64,000 nt of DNA, from contig JBCDGJ010000002.1 of NCBI GenBank assembly GCA_038757945.1, positions 24,186 to 88,185 on the forward strand. Reading direction: 5' to 3'. A model generated the notes under the pieces. That model was not told the origin of the DNA and did not search any database. It worked only from the letters and a program-made list of their open reading frames with translations. This document shows, one piece after another, positions 9,065 to 17,233 of the stretch. The DNA comes from CALHVX01 sp038757945. Lineage in GTDB: Bacteria; Pseudomonadota; Gammaproteobacteria; Pseudomonadales; Azotimanducaceae. The position numbers were made by a program, and so were the translations under genes. Numbering within the stretch: the stretch's first letter is position 1; every line of letters starts with the position of its first letter.

Positions 9065-9808
9065 ATGCGGTTTCAGGCAACGACCATGGCACTGGTCCTC
9101 ACGATTTGCGCACCTTTAGCGCTTGCACAGCCGAACGACATCCTGTCGAGCAGCGGCTACGGCCCTTGGCTGAAGCTCGGCCAGCAACAGGCTGACACGA
9201 GGAGCGCAGCAGCTCAGCAAATCGGTGTCACGCAGCCCGTCCTTGACGGCACACCAAACGTCGTCACCGCCGGAGGGTCTGCGGATCAGACGGTCGCACA
9301 AAAAGCGCCAGGGCAGCAGGCAGGACAGCGTCCTACCTATACCCGAGGCACTACCGTTGGGGCAAACGTGCGCAGCGTGCAGCCAAAGTGCGGGGCTGGC
9401 TTGTCGATTCCGTTCCCGGACGTGTGCAAAACACCGAGCCCCGGCGGCCCGATACCCATTCCCTACCCGAACACCGCCTCGGCCAACGACACCGACGGTG
9501 CCAGCAACGTCGCGCGCAACAGGAAAGCAGGTCTACCGGCCATTGGTACGGGCGAACACCGCATCACACACGGCGATGAGGCGGCTGCGCAAGGTGACGG
9601 GGTCAGGAGCACGGCCAAGCAAGGTAAAACCGAGTTCGTCCAGTACAGCATGGATGTGAAGTTCGAGGGCAGGAACGCGGCCCGCGGCCTTGATCGCCTG
9701 TTGCCCAACGATCGCAACACACCACCGTTCCCGGTCCGGCAGGCACCGATCATCCGAGTACCCACGAACGACGCTCCCTGTCCGCTCTGCGGCGAGGATC
9801 GCAACTGA
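9065..9808 (+). CDS. Exported protein with PAAR-like DUF4150 stretch
   Basis: Function unknown. The start at 9065 has a GGAG ribosome-binding site six bases upstream and gives a clear Sec signal peptide (MRFQATTMALVLTICAPLALA, cleavage before QPN). Residues about 110-145 contain FPDVCKTPSPGGPIPIPYPN, which closely resembles the core of DUF4150/PAAR-like domains normally found in proteins of secretion systems that act as spike tips or toxin carriers. The rest is low complexity, and the C-terminus has a CPLCG pair. A signal peptide on such a domain is unusual. No type VI secretion gene is in the window. The neighbour at 9922 is also secreted. Confidence 0.7.
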   Translation: MRFQATTMALVLTICAPLALAQPNDILSSSGYGPWLKLGQQQADTRSAAAQQIGVTQPVLDGTPNVVTAGGSADQTVAQKAPGQQAGQRPTYTRGTTVGANVRSVQPKCGAGLSIPFPDVCKTPSPGGPIPIPYPNTASANDTDGASNVARNRKAGLPAIGTGEHRITHGDEAAAQGDGVRSTAKQGKTEFVQYSMDVKFEGRNAARGLDRLLPNDRNTPPFPVRQAPIIRVPTNDAPCPLCGEDRN

Positions 9809-9921
9809 AACCCGGTTGCCCGCGACAGCGGGCAGCACCCCGGCAGTCCGTGTTTGAACCTGATCGGGCCGGACCGCCACCCATCTGTACCACCACCCGA
9901 ACCAGAACCCAGGAGAGCATC

Positions 9922-10443
9922 ATGAAGACCATCCCCACCCTGAGCGCCTTGCTGCTGGTGATCGCCGCAGGCACCGCAAGCAGTGATCCGAGCACCAATC
10001 CGTACCACGACTGGCAGTCGATCTTCGATCCGGTCATCACGCAGCCGGTAGAGCCCGTCGAGGGTGAGCCCGAGATCATCGAAGAGCCTGCCGACAGCAG
10101 CGCGCCGATCGTCAAGGACGAACCGCGCCGCCGCAACCACCTGTATCCGGATCGCGGCCGTTGCGCCTACTCGTCGGAGTGCGGGCCCGACCTGCTGCCG
10201 ATCAAGCTCCCGAAACCCGGTCTGGAAGGCGACTACGGCGACAAGCCCAAGGAGGCGTACCTGCCGTCACCGTACCCGACGCTATTTGAAGACCAGCTCG
10301 ACGAGCGTGGCGACCTGGAGTACCGGATCGGTCTCGGCGACCGTCGTGCCAGCAGCGGAGAGCAGACCTTCAAGCGACTCGGTGCTCGCTGGAAGTCCCG
10401 CATCCCGCACCTGCGCTACAACGATGAGGACGAGAGCCGCTAG
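9922..10443 (+). CDS. Hypothetical secreted protein
   Basis: No family recognised. The 173-residue product has a short Sec signal peptide (MKTIPTLSALLLVIAAGTASS) and an AGGAGA ribosome-binding site. The mature part is rich in Pro, Glu, Asp and Arg, with two cysteines close together (RCAYSSEC) that could form a disulfide. It follows the DUF4150 protein by 113 bases on the same strand; the two may be a functional pair of exported partners, but this rests on position only. Confidence 0.65.
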   Translation: MKTIPTLSALLLVIAAGTASSDPSTNPYHDWQSIFDPVITQPVEPVEGEPEIIEEPADSSAPIVKDEPRRRNHLYPDRGRCAYSSECGPDLLPIKLPKPGLEGDYGDKPKEAYLPSPYPTLFEDQLDERGDLEYRIGLGDRRASSGEQTFKRLGARWKSRIPHLRYNDEDESR

Positions 10444-10468
10444 CAGGTCGACCACAGTACAGCCGGAA

Positions 10469-10496
10469 GCGCCCTGCAAACACGTCTGCAGGGCGC
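10469..10496. terminator. Bidirectional hairpin between convergent genes
   Basis: A perfect 10-bp stem (GCGCCCTGCA / TGCAGGGCGC) with an 8-base loop lies between the ends of the secreted protein gene and cheW. It has no T-run, so it may act as a shared or factor-assisted terminator. Confidence 0.5.
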
Positions 10497-10509
10497 TCCC
10501 GCAGCTGCA

Positions 10510-11013
10510 CTAGGTGTCGCTTTCGACCTGAGCTTCGACGCCGATGCTGGCCAGCACCAGACGATCAAGGTTCAGCAGGATCACCAGCTTGTCGTTGATC
10601 TTCGCCAACCCCTGGATCAGCGTGGCATCGATCTCACCAGAGATGTTCGAGCTCTGCTGAATCTGCTCATCGGTCAGGTGGTATACCTCGGATACGCTGT
10701 CGACAACCAGCCCGACCACCTTTGCGCCAGCATCTGACTGAGCATTGACGATCACAACCGTGGTCGTTCCGCAGATTTCCTGCGCCGGCAGAGCGAACCG
10801 ACGGCGCAGATCGATGACGGGAATGATGGCACCACGCAGGTTGATGACCCCAAGCAGGTAGTCCGGCGCCTTCGGCAGCGGGGTCACCGGGCCCCAGCTC
10901 TTAATCTCCTGCACGCTGAGAATGTCGATCGCGTACTCTTCCTCGCCCAGCTCAAAGGTCAGATACTGGTTCTGATACTGAAGGTCGGTCTCGCTGATCT
11001 CTGCTGCGTCCAT
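10510..11013 (-). CDS. cheW: Chemotaxis coupling protein CheW
   Basis: Couples receptors to the histidine kinase CheA. The 167-residue product is a single CheW/SH3-like domain: YLTFELGEEEYAIDILSVQEI, LPKAPDYLLGVINLRGAIIPVIDLR and LVVDSVSEV are the usual coupling-fold blocks. The ATG at 11013 is preceded by AGGGA; an in-frame start at 11079 is possible but has a poorer site. It is divergent from the receptor gene at 11475 and belongs to the signalling cluster that follows. Confidence 0.95.
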   Translation of the reverse strand: MDAAEISETDLQYQNQYLTFELGEEEYAIDILSVQEIKSWGPVTPLPKAPDYLLGVINLRGAIIPVIDLRRRFALPAQEICGTTTVVIVNAQSDAGAKVVGLVVDSVSEVYHLTDEQIQQSSNISGEIDATLIQGLAKINDKLVILLNLDRLVLASIGVEAQVESDT

Positions 11014-11474
11014 TCCATTTCCCTGCACTGCGTTACCCTTCACCACCGCAGCGCCAGAGGCACTACAACGGTCAACCATCGGTCAGAGCTCCTTCACGAA
11101 CGAAAGCAACCTCTGACACCGATAACAAGAATAGACCGCGCAACGACAGATTGTGCTGGATCTCCCGCCGATTGCCGATTCTGTGCCCTGAGACACGTTC
11201 CCGTTCCGGACTACTTTGCCGCGCAGCTATCCGCCGTCACAGCAGCTAAACCCGGCTGTCCGTCCTAACCGGCGTGCATGTGCAATCGCCAGAATTCTGA
11301 CCGTTAACAGACCGGCTGACGTCACCAGAACGACGACGAGTGCGCTCTGTCTCGGATTCGGATGTTGGCCAGCAACGAGGAGAGATGCGTCTAGACTGAG
11401 GTAACACCCATCCGCTAAAGCGGCCGGTGGCGGCCGTTCAGGCATTCAGCAGAATCTGGAGAGAGTAGCTTCAT
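11014..11474. other. Gene-free divergent intergenic region
   Basis: This stretch lies between the divergent cheW and receptor genes and must hold both promoters. I see no convincing sigma-70 or sigma-28 promoter, operator or RNA; a TAAAG followed by GCCG near 11415-11435 only loosely resembles a flagellar-type promoter and has the wrong spacing. Confidence 0.5.
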
Positions 11475-14075
11475 ATGGCACAGGGATCGCGCGCAAAAAG
11501 TTCTACGACGGGTAAAGCGCCAGCAAAACGACAGACGACAAAGCGGTCTACCGCCGGCAAAACGAAGCAGGAAAGTCCGATTCTCGAGCAGGCCATCACT
11601 GCAGTCGTCAGCATCGACGAAAACAACCTGGTGACCTTCTACAACAAATCCGCTGAGCTGCTCTGGGGCTACTCGGCAGAGGAAGTCATCGGCCGCAACG
11701 TGGCCATGCTGGTACCACCGGAGATGCAGAGCCAGCACGACAGCATGGTTGATGCCAACCGCACCACGGGTATCGACAAAATTGTGGGCACCAGCCGGGA
11801 AGTGCCCGTGCACCGCAAGGATGGCAGCCTCCGCTATGGCCGGTTGTCCCTCTCCAAAGTGCCGGTCGGCAAGAAAATCACCTACACAGCCTTCGTCGAG
11901 GACGTAACCGACCAGGTCCAGCAGCGCGAAGAGCTGCAGCAGATTTTTGCGCAGGCGGTTGACGCGGTCGTCAGCATCGACGAACAGAACATCGTGACCC
12001 GCTTCAACCCGGCGGCAGAGCGCCTCTGGGGCTACGACGCTGACGAGGTGCTGGGCAAAAACGTTTCCATGCTCGTGCCGCCAGAAATGCAGAGCCGGCA
12101 CGACGGCTTCGTCAACGCCAATCGCACCACTGGCGTCGACAAGATCGTCGGCACCAGCCGTGAGGTCCAGTTTCCCCGCAAAGACGGAACTCAGGTCTGG
12201 GGCAAACTCTCCCTGTCGCGAGTCAAGGTTGGGGATAGCATCACCTATACCGCCTTCGTTCAGGATGTCACCGCGGAGGTGGAACGACGCGAGGAGATCA
12301 AGGTCCTGTCGCTGGTTGCCAACGAAACCAGCAACTCGGTGGTCATCACGGACCCCCTCGGGCGCATCGAGTACGTCAACCCTGGCTTCTACAACATGAC
12401 CGGCTACACGCTGGACGACGTCGTCGGCAAGAAGCCCGGCGACGTGCTGCAGGGACCGTTGACGGATCAGGATACGGTGACCCGGATTCGTCATGCCCTG
12501 GAATCCCGCAAGCCGTTCTATGAAGAGATCCTTAATTATCGTCGCGACGGCAGCTCCTACTGGATCTCGCTGGCGGTCAACCCCGTGTGCAACGAGCAGG
12601 GGGAGATCTACAAGTTCGTCTCCGTGCAGGCGCTGATCGACGAGACCAAGCGCCAGCAGCTCGAGTATACGAACAAGATCAACGCGATCAGCCGGTCCCA
12701 GGCGGTGATCGAGTTTACGCCGGAAGGCAAGATCCTCGGCTGCAACGATAACTTCGAACGAGCCTCGGGCTTCAGTTCCGAAGAACTCATCGGCAAGCAC
12801 CACCGGATGCTGGTGGCCGCCGAGGAACAGGCGACCCCTGAATACCAGTCGCTCTGGAACCGCCTGGCTGCCGGCGAACCGTACGTCGCCAAGATCAAAC
12901 GGATGACCAAGAGCGGCGACCCCATGTATCTGCAGGCCTCGTACAATCCGATTCAGGACGCCGAGGGAAAAGTGTACATGGTGGTCAAGTACGCCTCTGA
13001 CGTCACCGAGCTGGAGCGTGAAGCGCTGATGGTTGCCGATGTGCTCTCGGAGTCGCGACAGGTCATGGAGGCCGTCGCCGAAGGCGATCTGACACAGACC
13101 GTGAACGGCCACTTCGAGGGCGACTGCGCTGTGCTGCAGAACGCCATCAACTCGAGCGTCGGCAAGCTGCGCGCAACGCTGGAGCAGATTGTCGAGTCGA
13201 GCCGCAACATGGGGCTGAGCGCGCAGACCGTCAGCCAGGGCAACCTGTCGCTGAGCCAGCGCACCGAGAACCAGGCGGCCACGCTGGAAGAAACGGCTGC
13301 CAGCATGGAGGAAATGACGAGCACCATCCGCTCCAACGCCGAAAACCTGAGAGAGGCGGATTCTCTCGCGGAAGTGGCGCGGGAAAAGGCCGACACGGGC
13401 GGCTCAGTGGTTGCTCAGGCCGTGCACGCCATGGATGAGATCAATGATGCCTCGAAGAAGATTGCCGACATCATCGGCGTCATCGACGAGATCGCGTTCC
13501 AAACCAACCTGCTGGCACTCAACGCCGCCGTCGAGGCCGCTCGCGCTGGTGAGCAGGGACGTGGATTTGCCGTGGTTGCTACGGAGGTCAGGAACCTGGC
13601 TCAGCGCAGTGCGGGTGCTGCCAAGGAAATCAAAGAGCTGATCAAGGACAGCGTCACCAAGGTCGATGAAGGCTCCCTTCTGGTGAACCGATCGGGCGAA
13701 ACGCTCACCGAAATCGTCGCCTCCGTGCAGCGCGTCAACGAGATCATCGGGCGTATCTCCGTCGCCAGCCAGGAACAGGCCGAAGGGGTCGACCAGGTCA
13801 ACCAGGCTGTTTCGAACATGGATCAGATGACGCAGAAGAACGCGGCGCTGGCCGAGGAAGCCACGTCAGCAAGTATGAACATGTCATCGGAATCGGAGTC
13901 TCTGAACCACCTGATTGGCGTATTTCAGCTTGGCCAGGAGCTCGAGCCGCAGCCGAGCCCTGCGGAGTTTCGAGCTCAGCCGACACCGCAGCCCGCAGCA
14001 ACCCAGGCCGCACCGGTCCAACGCCCCGTACCGGGCGCAGGGGGAGCCGCGGCTGAAGAGTGGGAAGAGTTCTGA
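11475..14075 (+). CDS. Soluble methyl-accepting chemotaxis receptor with four PAS domains
   Basis: Cytoplasmic sensor that controls CheA. The 866-residue product has a Lys/Arg-rich N-terminus, then four PAS domains (about residues 35-145, 155-270, 275-395, 400-510), a HAMP-like segment (VMEAVAEGDLTQTVNGHFEG), and the MA signalling hairpin with the highly conserved tip EIAFQTNLLALNAAVEAARAGEQGRGFAVVA. No membrane helix is present. The first two PAS domains are near copies of each other. After a Pro/Gln linker the protein ends EEWEEF, fitting the xWxxF pentapeptide that docks CheR and CheB, both encoded next door. The ligand is unknown; PAS types binding haem or flavin are possible. Confidence 0.95.
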   Translation: MAQGSRAKSSTTGKAPAKRQTTKRSTAGKTKQESPILEQAITAVVSIDENNLVTFYNKSAELLWGYSAEEVIGRNVAMLVPPEMQSQHDSMVDANRTTGIDKIVGTSREVPVHRKDGSLRYGRLSLSKVPVGKKITYTAFVEDVTDQVQQREELQQIFAQAVDAVVSIDEQNIVTRFNPAAERLWGYDADEVLGKNVSMLVPPEMQSRHDGFVNANRTTGVDKIVGTSREVQFPRKDGTQVWGKLSLSRVKVGDSITYTAFVQDVTAEVERREEIKVLSLVANETSNSVVITDPLGRIEYVNPGFYNMTGYTLDDVVGKKPGDVLQGPLTDQDTVTRIRHALESRKPFYEEILNYRRDGSSYWISLAVNPVCNEQGEIYKFVSVQALIDETKRQQLEYTNKINAISRSQAVIEFTPEGKILGCNDNFERASGFSSEELIGKHHRMLVAAEEQATPEYQSLWNRLAAGEPYVAKIKRMTKSGDPMYLQASYNPIQDAEGKVYMVVKYASDVTELEREALMVADVLSESRQVMEAVAEGDLTQTVNGHFEGDCAVLQNAINSSVGKLRATLEQIVESSRNMGLSAQTVSQGNLSLSQRTENQAATLEETAASMEEMTSTIRSNAENLREADSLAEVAREKADTGGSVVAQAVHAMDEINDASKKIADIIGVIDEIAFQTNLLALNAAVEAARAGEQGRGFAVVATEVRNLAQRSAGAAKEIKELIKDSVTKVDEGSLLVNRSGETLTEIVASVQRVNEIIGRISVASQEQAEGVDQVNQAVSNMDQMTQKNAALAEEATSASMNMSSESESLNHLIGVFQLGQELEPQPSPAEFRAQPTPQPAATQAAPVQRPVPGAGGAAAEEWEEF

Positions 14076-14215
14076 TCCGGTAGAGGACCGAAAGCAGGCG
14101 ATCTCCCTGCCTTGCCATCGCAAAGCAGGGCTAACGCCGTAACGCGCCAGGAAATCACCTGCGACCGTCGAAGGGAGCAACCACCCCAAGCGCCTGCCGG
14201 CGCGGCGGAGCGCTC

Positions 14216-15343
14216 TCAGCCGGCGGCCTGCACCGACGGCGCCACAGCCTCCTCGAACAGTCGCTGCAGCGTAGGACCAATCTGATCCAGCGGCAATTCG
14301 GCAACCGCGCCGCCGAGTTTCACGGCGCTGCCGGGCATTCCCCAGACTGCGCTGCTGTTGCGATCCTGCACCAGCGTCAGCGCGCCGGCATCCCGCAGTG
14401 CCTTCATGCCAACGGCGCCGTCCTCTCCCATACCCGTCAGCAGGACGCCGACCGTTGCGGGCGCACACTGCGCAGCCGCACTGCCGAACAGCACATCAGC
14501 AGACGGCCGGTGCCCGGAGACAGGCAGTGCTTCCGTGACGACGGATATCAGCCGGCCATCGCGACAGCGGACTTCCAGGTGCTGATCACCGGGCGCCACG
14601 TACGCGTGTCCACCCTGGAGCGGCGCCAGGTGGCCTGCAATTTCCACTTCAAAGCGGCTGATGCTGTTGAGCCGGCCCGCGAAAGGTGCCATGAACTTTT
14701 CCGGCATGTGCTGAACGAGCGCAACGGCAACCTCAGGGTGGTAGAAGTTTTCGAGCACCGTGCGCAGTGCTTCCGTGCCTCCGGTCGAAGCGCCTACGGC
14801 AAGCAGCCAGCGGGCGGAGCCCTTTGCCAGCGCCCGACGCCGGAGCGGTCGGCTCCAGTTGGCGGCCAGGTCGGCTGCTGTTTCGGAGCGAGGTAGGGTT
14901 GGCGGCGCGGTCTCGGCAGGCGTGCGTGTGATCGCCAACCGACTGCCTGCCGCGCCGCGAATCCGCTCGATCAACGCCCTGCCGTAACGGGCACGTTCCT
15001 CGGCGCTCTCTGGCGTTCGCTTCTCCAGAAAATCAACGGCTCCAAGCGCCAGCGCATCCAGCGACACCTCAGCACCCTGCTCTGTCAGAGACGACAGCAT
15101 GACGACCGGCATCGGCCGCAGGCGCATGAGGTTGCTGAGAAACGTGATGCCATCCATCTTCGGCATTTCCACATCCAGGGTGAGTACATCCGGCTGCAGG
15201 GTCTTGATCATTGATCGGGCTTCGTAGGGGTCCAGCGCCTGGCCGACGACCTCGATACCCCGATCCGCTGCCAGCAGCTGGCGCAGAAACGCACCGATCG
15301 CTCTGGAGTCGTCGACGATCAGTACACGAATAGGATCTGACAT
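14216..15343 (-). CDS. cheB: Chemotaxis response regulator methylesterase CheB
   Basis: Demethylates receptor glutamyl esters when phosphorylated by CheA. The 375-residue product has an N-terminal receiver domain (VLIVDDSRAIG; phosphoacceptor Asp in LTLDVEMPKMDG) and a C-terminal esterase with the catalytic serine in VGASTGGTEAL, histidine in VQHMPEKF and aspartate in GVLLTGMGEDGAVGM. It lies downstream of cheD with a 24-base gap, in the run cheA-STAS-cheR-cheD-cheB. Confidence 0.97.
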   Translation of the reverse strand: MSDPIRVLIVDDSRAIGAFLRQLLAADRGIEVVGQALDPYEARSMIKTLQPDVLTLDVEMPKMDGITFLSNLMRLRPMPVVMLSSLTEQGAEVSLDALALGAVDFLEKRTPESAEERARYGRALIERIRGAAGSRLAITRTPAETAPPTLPRSETAADLAANWSRPLRRRALAKGSARWLLAVGASTGGTEALRTVLENFYHPEVAVALVQHMPEKFMAPFAGRLNSISRFEVEIAGHLAPLQGGHAYVAPGDQHLEVRCRDGRLISVVTEALPVSGHRPSADVLFGSAAAQCAPATVGVLLTGMGEDGAVGMKALRDAGALTLVQDRNSSAVWGMPGSAVKLGGAVAELPLDQIGPTLQRLFEEAVAPSVQAAG

Positions 15344-15367
15344 AGGGGAAGCCTCCGGAATTGCAGC

Positions 15368-16000
15368 CTAAAAGAGCTCGAGCTCGCCCGCAGGCGGCGG
15401 ACGCTTGCTCTCTGCCATGAGCTCCTTCTCTTTGACGGCGACGTAGTTGACATAGGAGTCACGCAGACGGCGCATGCGTGCGCGGCCGGAGCGTGGCTCG
15501 AAGAGAATCTTACGGGCATAGTCCGCGCCCAGATCGCGTGACAGCACGTTGAGTCCTTCCGCGAGCACGTACTGCTCAACGAAGGAGATGTTGGTCTCGC
15601 CAACGTCGGTCGCGATGTCCAGCACCCGGGCGCCGCCGAACAGCTTCACCTCGAGACGGGACTTCAAACCACCGTTCTTGATGACCGTGTTGATCAGCGC
15701 TTCCATGGCAAAGTTCCCAAACCGGTTCATGGCCGAAGAACCCTCGCCCCAGCTGTCCGCCCGGGCTTCATTGCCAACCGGGAGCATGAAATGGTTCAGC
15801 CCCCCAATACCGGCAACGGGATCGCGCACACAGGCGGCAATGCAGGAGCCCAGCACCGTCGCGATCGACTCGTCCTGGTTGCTGACATAGAACTGACCCG
15901 GCAGCACCTTGGCGATGGATCTGCCGCTGCTTCGATCGAAGAAGGTGTGTGCGTTCCCTTCCTGAACGACCCTGCCAGATTGGGCACCGATACTGGTCAT
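15368..16000 (-). CDS. cheD: Receptor glutamine deamidase CheD
   Basis: Deamidates glutamines of receptors and often works with CheC/CheX proteins. The 210-residue product contains the catalytic cysteine in TVLGSCIAACVRDP, the histidine in GGLNHFMLP and the threonine in GETNISF. It begins inside the cheR stop (4-base ATGA overlap), so translation is coupled. The C-terminal tail ends GELELF, like the tail of the protein encoded at 22050. Confidence 0.95.
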   Translation of the reverse strand: MTSIGAQSGRVVQEGNAHTFFDRSSGRSIAKVLPGQFYVSNQDESIATVLGSCIAACVRDPVAGIGGLNHFMLPVGNEARADSWGEGSSAMNRFGNFAMEALINTVIKNGGLKSRLEVKLFGGARVLDIATDVGETNISFVEQYVLAEGLNVLSRDLGADYARKILFEPRSGRARMRRLRDSYVNYVAVKEKELMAESKRPPPAGELELF

Positions 16001-16845
16001 AGACGCCGATAAACCGTGTTCGAGATACGTTCATAGAGGTCATCGAGCCCTCGGATCGATTCCGAATGGCCGAGAAACAGCAACCCACCGCTCAGCTGAT
16101 GCCGGGAAAACTGCCTGATGACGCGCACCTGATCGTCACGGGTGAAATAGATCAGAACGTTGCGACAGAAGATGACGTCAACCGGGTTCTGCAACGGCCA
16201 GCTACCAAACAGGTTCAGCTGCCTGATGATCAGCCCCTCTCGCAGCGGTGCCTTGGCAACGAGCTGACCGTCACGCTGATCGAACCAGAGTTTTCGACGC
16301 TCGTCGGTCAAGCCGCGGATGGATGACATCCTGAACCGGCCAGCCCGGGTGCGGTTAATCATCTCCGTGTCCAGATCGGTGGCCAGCAGACGGTAGTCGG
16401 CTGCGCCTTTGAGCCGACACTCGTTCAAGGTCATCGCGATGGAATAGGGTTCCTCGCCGGACGAGCAGCCGGCGGACCAGAATCTCAACAGCGCTTTCGC
16501 CCCCGCTCGCTGCCGGAGCGCGGGCAGCGCTTCTGTCCGTAGGAACTCGAAGTGATGTTCTTCACGGAAAAAGTAAGTGAGGTTGGTCGTGACCGTGTTA
16601 ATGAACTCAGAGAGCTCCGGCGAGCCCGGCCGACGGATCTCCTGAATGTAGTCCGCAAAGGTCGACAGCCGAAGATCCCGCAGGCGGCGGGTAAACCGCG
16701 CGTAGAGCATGGTGCGCTTGCTGTCATCGAGATGAATGCCGGTCTGCTCGAGAGCCAGCTCGCGCAGCGCATTAAAGTCCCGGTCGCTGAGGTCATTCGG
16801 AATCGTAACCGGTGCCGCAGGAGGCCGTGTACGGAGCGGATCCAT
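15997..16845 (-). CDS. cheR: Chemotaxis methyltransferase CheR
   Basis: SAM-dependent methylation of receptor glutamates. The 282-residue product has the CheR N-terminal helical domain (TGIHLDDSKRTMLYARFTRRL), the SAM motif RFWSAGCSSGEEPYSIAM, and DVIFCRNVLIYF near the C-terminus. The beta-subdomain that binds receptor pentapeptides is expected between them and fits the EWEEF tail of the nearby receptor. The ATG at 16845 lies 7 bases after the STAS gene stop; longer in-frame starts overlap that gene. Confidence 0.96.
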   Translation of the reverse strand: MDPLRTRPPAAPVTIPNDLSDRDFNALRELALEQTGIHLDDSKRTMLYARFTRRLRDLRLSTFADYIQEIRRPGSPELSEFINTVTTNLTYFFREEHHFEFLRTEALPALRQRAGAKALLRFWSAGCSSGEEPYSIAMTLNECRLKGAADYRLLATDLDTEMINRTRAGRFRMSSIRGLTDERRKLWFDQRDGQLVAKAPLREGLIIRQLNLFGSWPLQNPVDVIFCRNVLIYFTRDDQVRVIRQFSRHQLSGGLLFLGHSESIRGLDDLYERISNTVYRRL

Positions 16846-16852
16846 GGATCGA

Positions 16853-17140
16853 CTAGCGCGGGGAAGCCATGGCCGCTTCAAGCAGCGAGCGGACCGACAG
16901 GTCGTCGAGCGCCTCAAGCACGGTGTCGGACAGCTCCGCAGTCAACACCCGTTGCGAGCCCTCGAGCCGGTGCAGGAACGCGATCAGCAGTTGAACGGCC
17001 GCGTAGTCCATGCTCGTGCAGTGGGAGCCGTCGAGGTGGAGAGCTTCGGTGCCTTCAAGAGCCTCCCCAAAAGCTCGAAAGACGGGCTCCGTTGCCTCGA
17101 GCTTAAAAGTCTCCGGGAGTGTGATCGTCGCGGTATTCAT
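16853..17140 (-). CDS. STAS-domain protein
   Basis: A 95-residue single STAS domain of the anti-sigma-antagonist / MlaB type. The loop LHLDGSHCTSMDYAAVQLL holds the serine position where these domains are phosphorylated (D-G-S-x2-T-S-M-D). It is embedded between cheA and cheR, so it probably acts within this signalling pathway, as in other alternative chemosensory clusters with STAS or anti-sigma modules. Partner unknown. Confidence 0.85.
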   Translation of the reverse strand: MNTATITLPETFKLEATEPVFRAFGEALEGTEALHLDGSHCTSMDYAAVQLLIAFLHRLEGSQRVLTAELSDTVLEALDDLSVRSLLEAAMASPR

Positions 17141-17233
17141 TAATTGTTCTACCTGTCTCTGTCCAAGCCACGCCCGACACGTCGTCAGGGCTACCAGCCT
17201 GCGGCGCTCAAGGCGCTTGTCCCTGCACTTGCT

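Noticed and set aside
11410..11440. Sigma-28 flagellar promoter before the receptor gene
   Set aside because: TAAAG and GCCG are present but the spacing and flanking bases do not fit.
11415..13112. 565-codon minus-strand frame over the receptor gene
   Set aside because: Antisense shadow; the plus strand encodes unmistakable PAS and MA domains.
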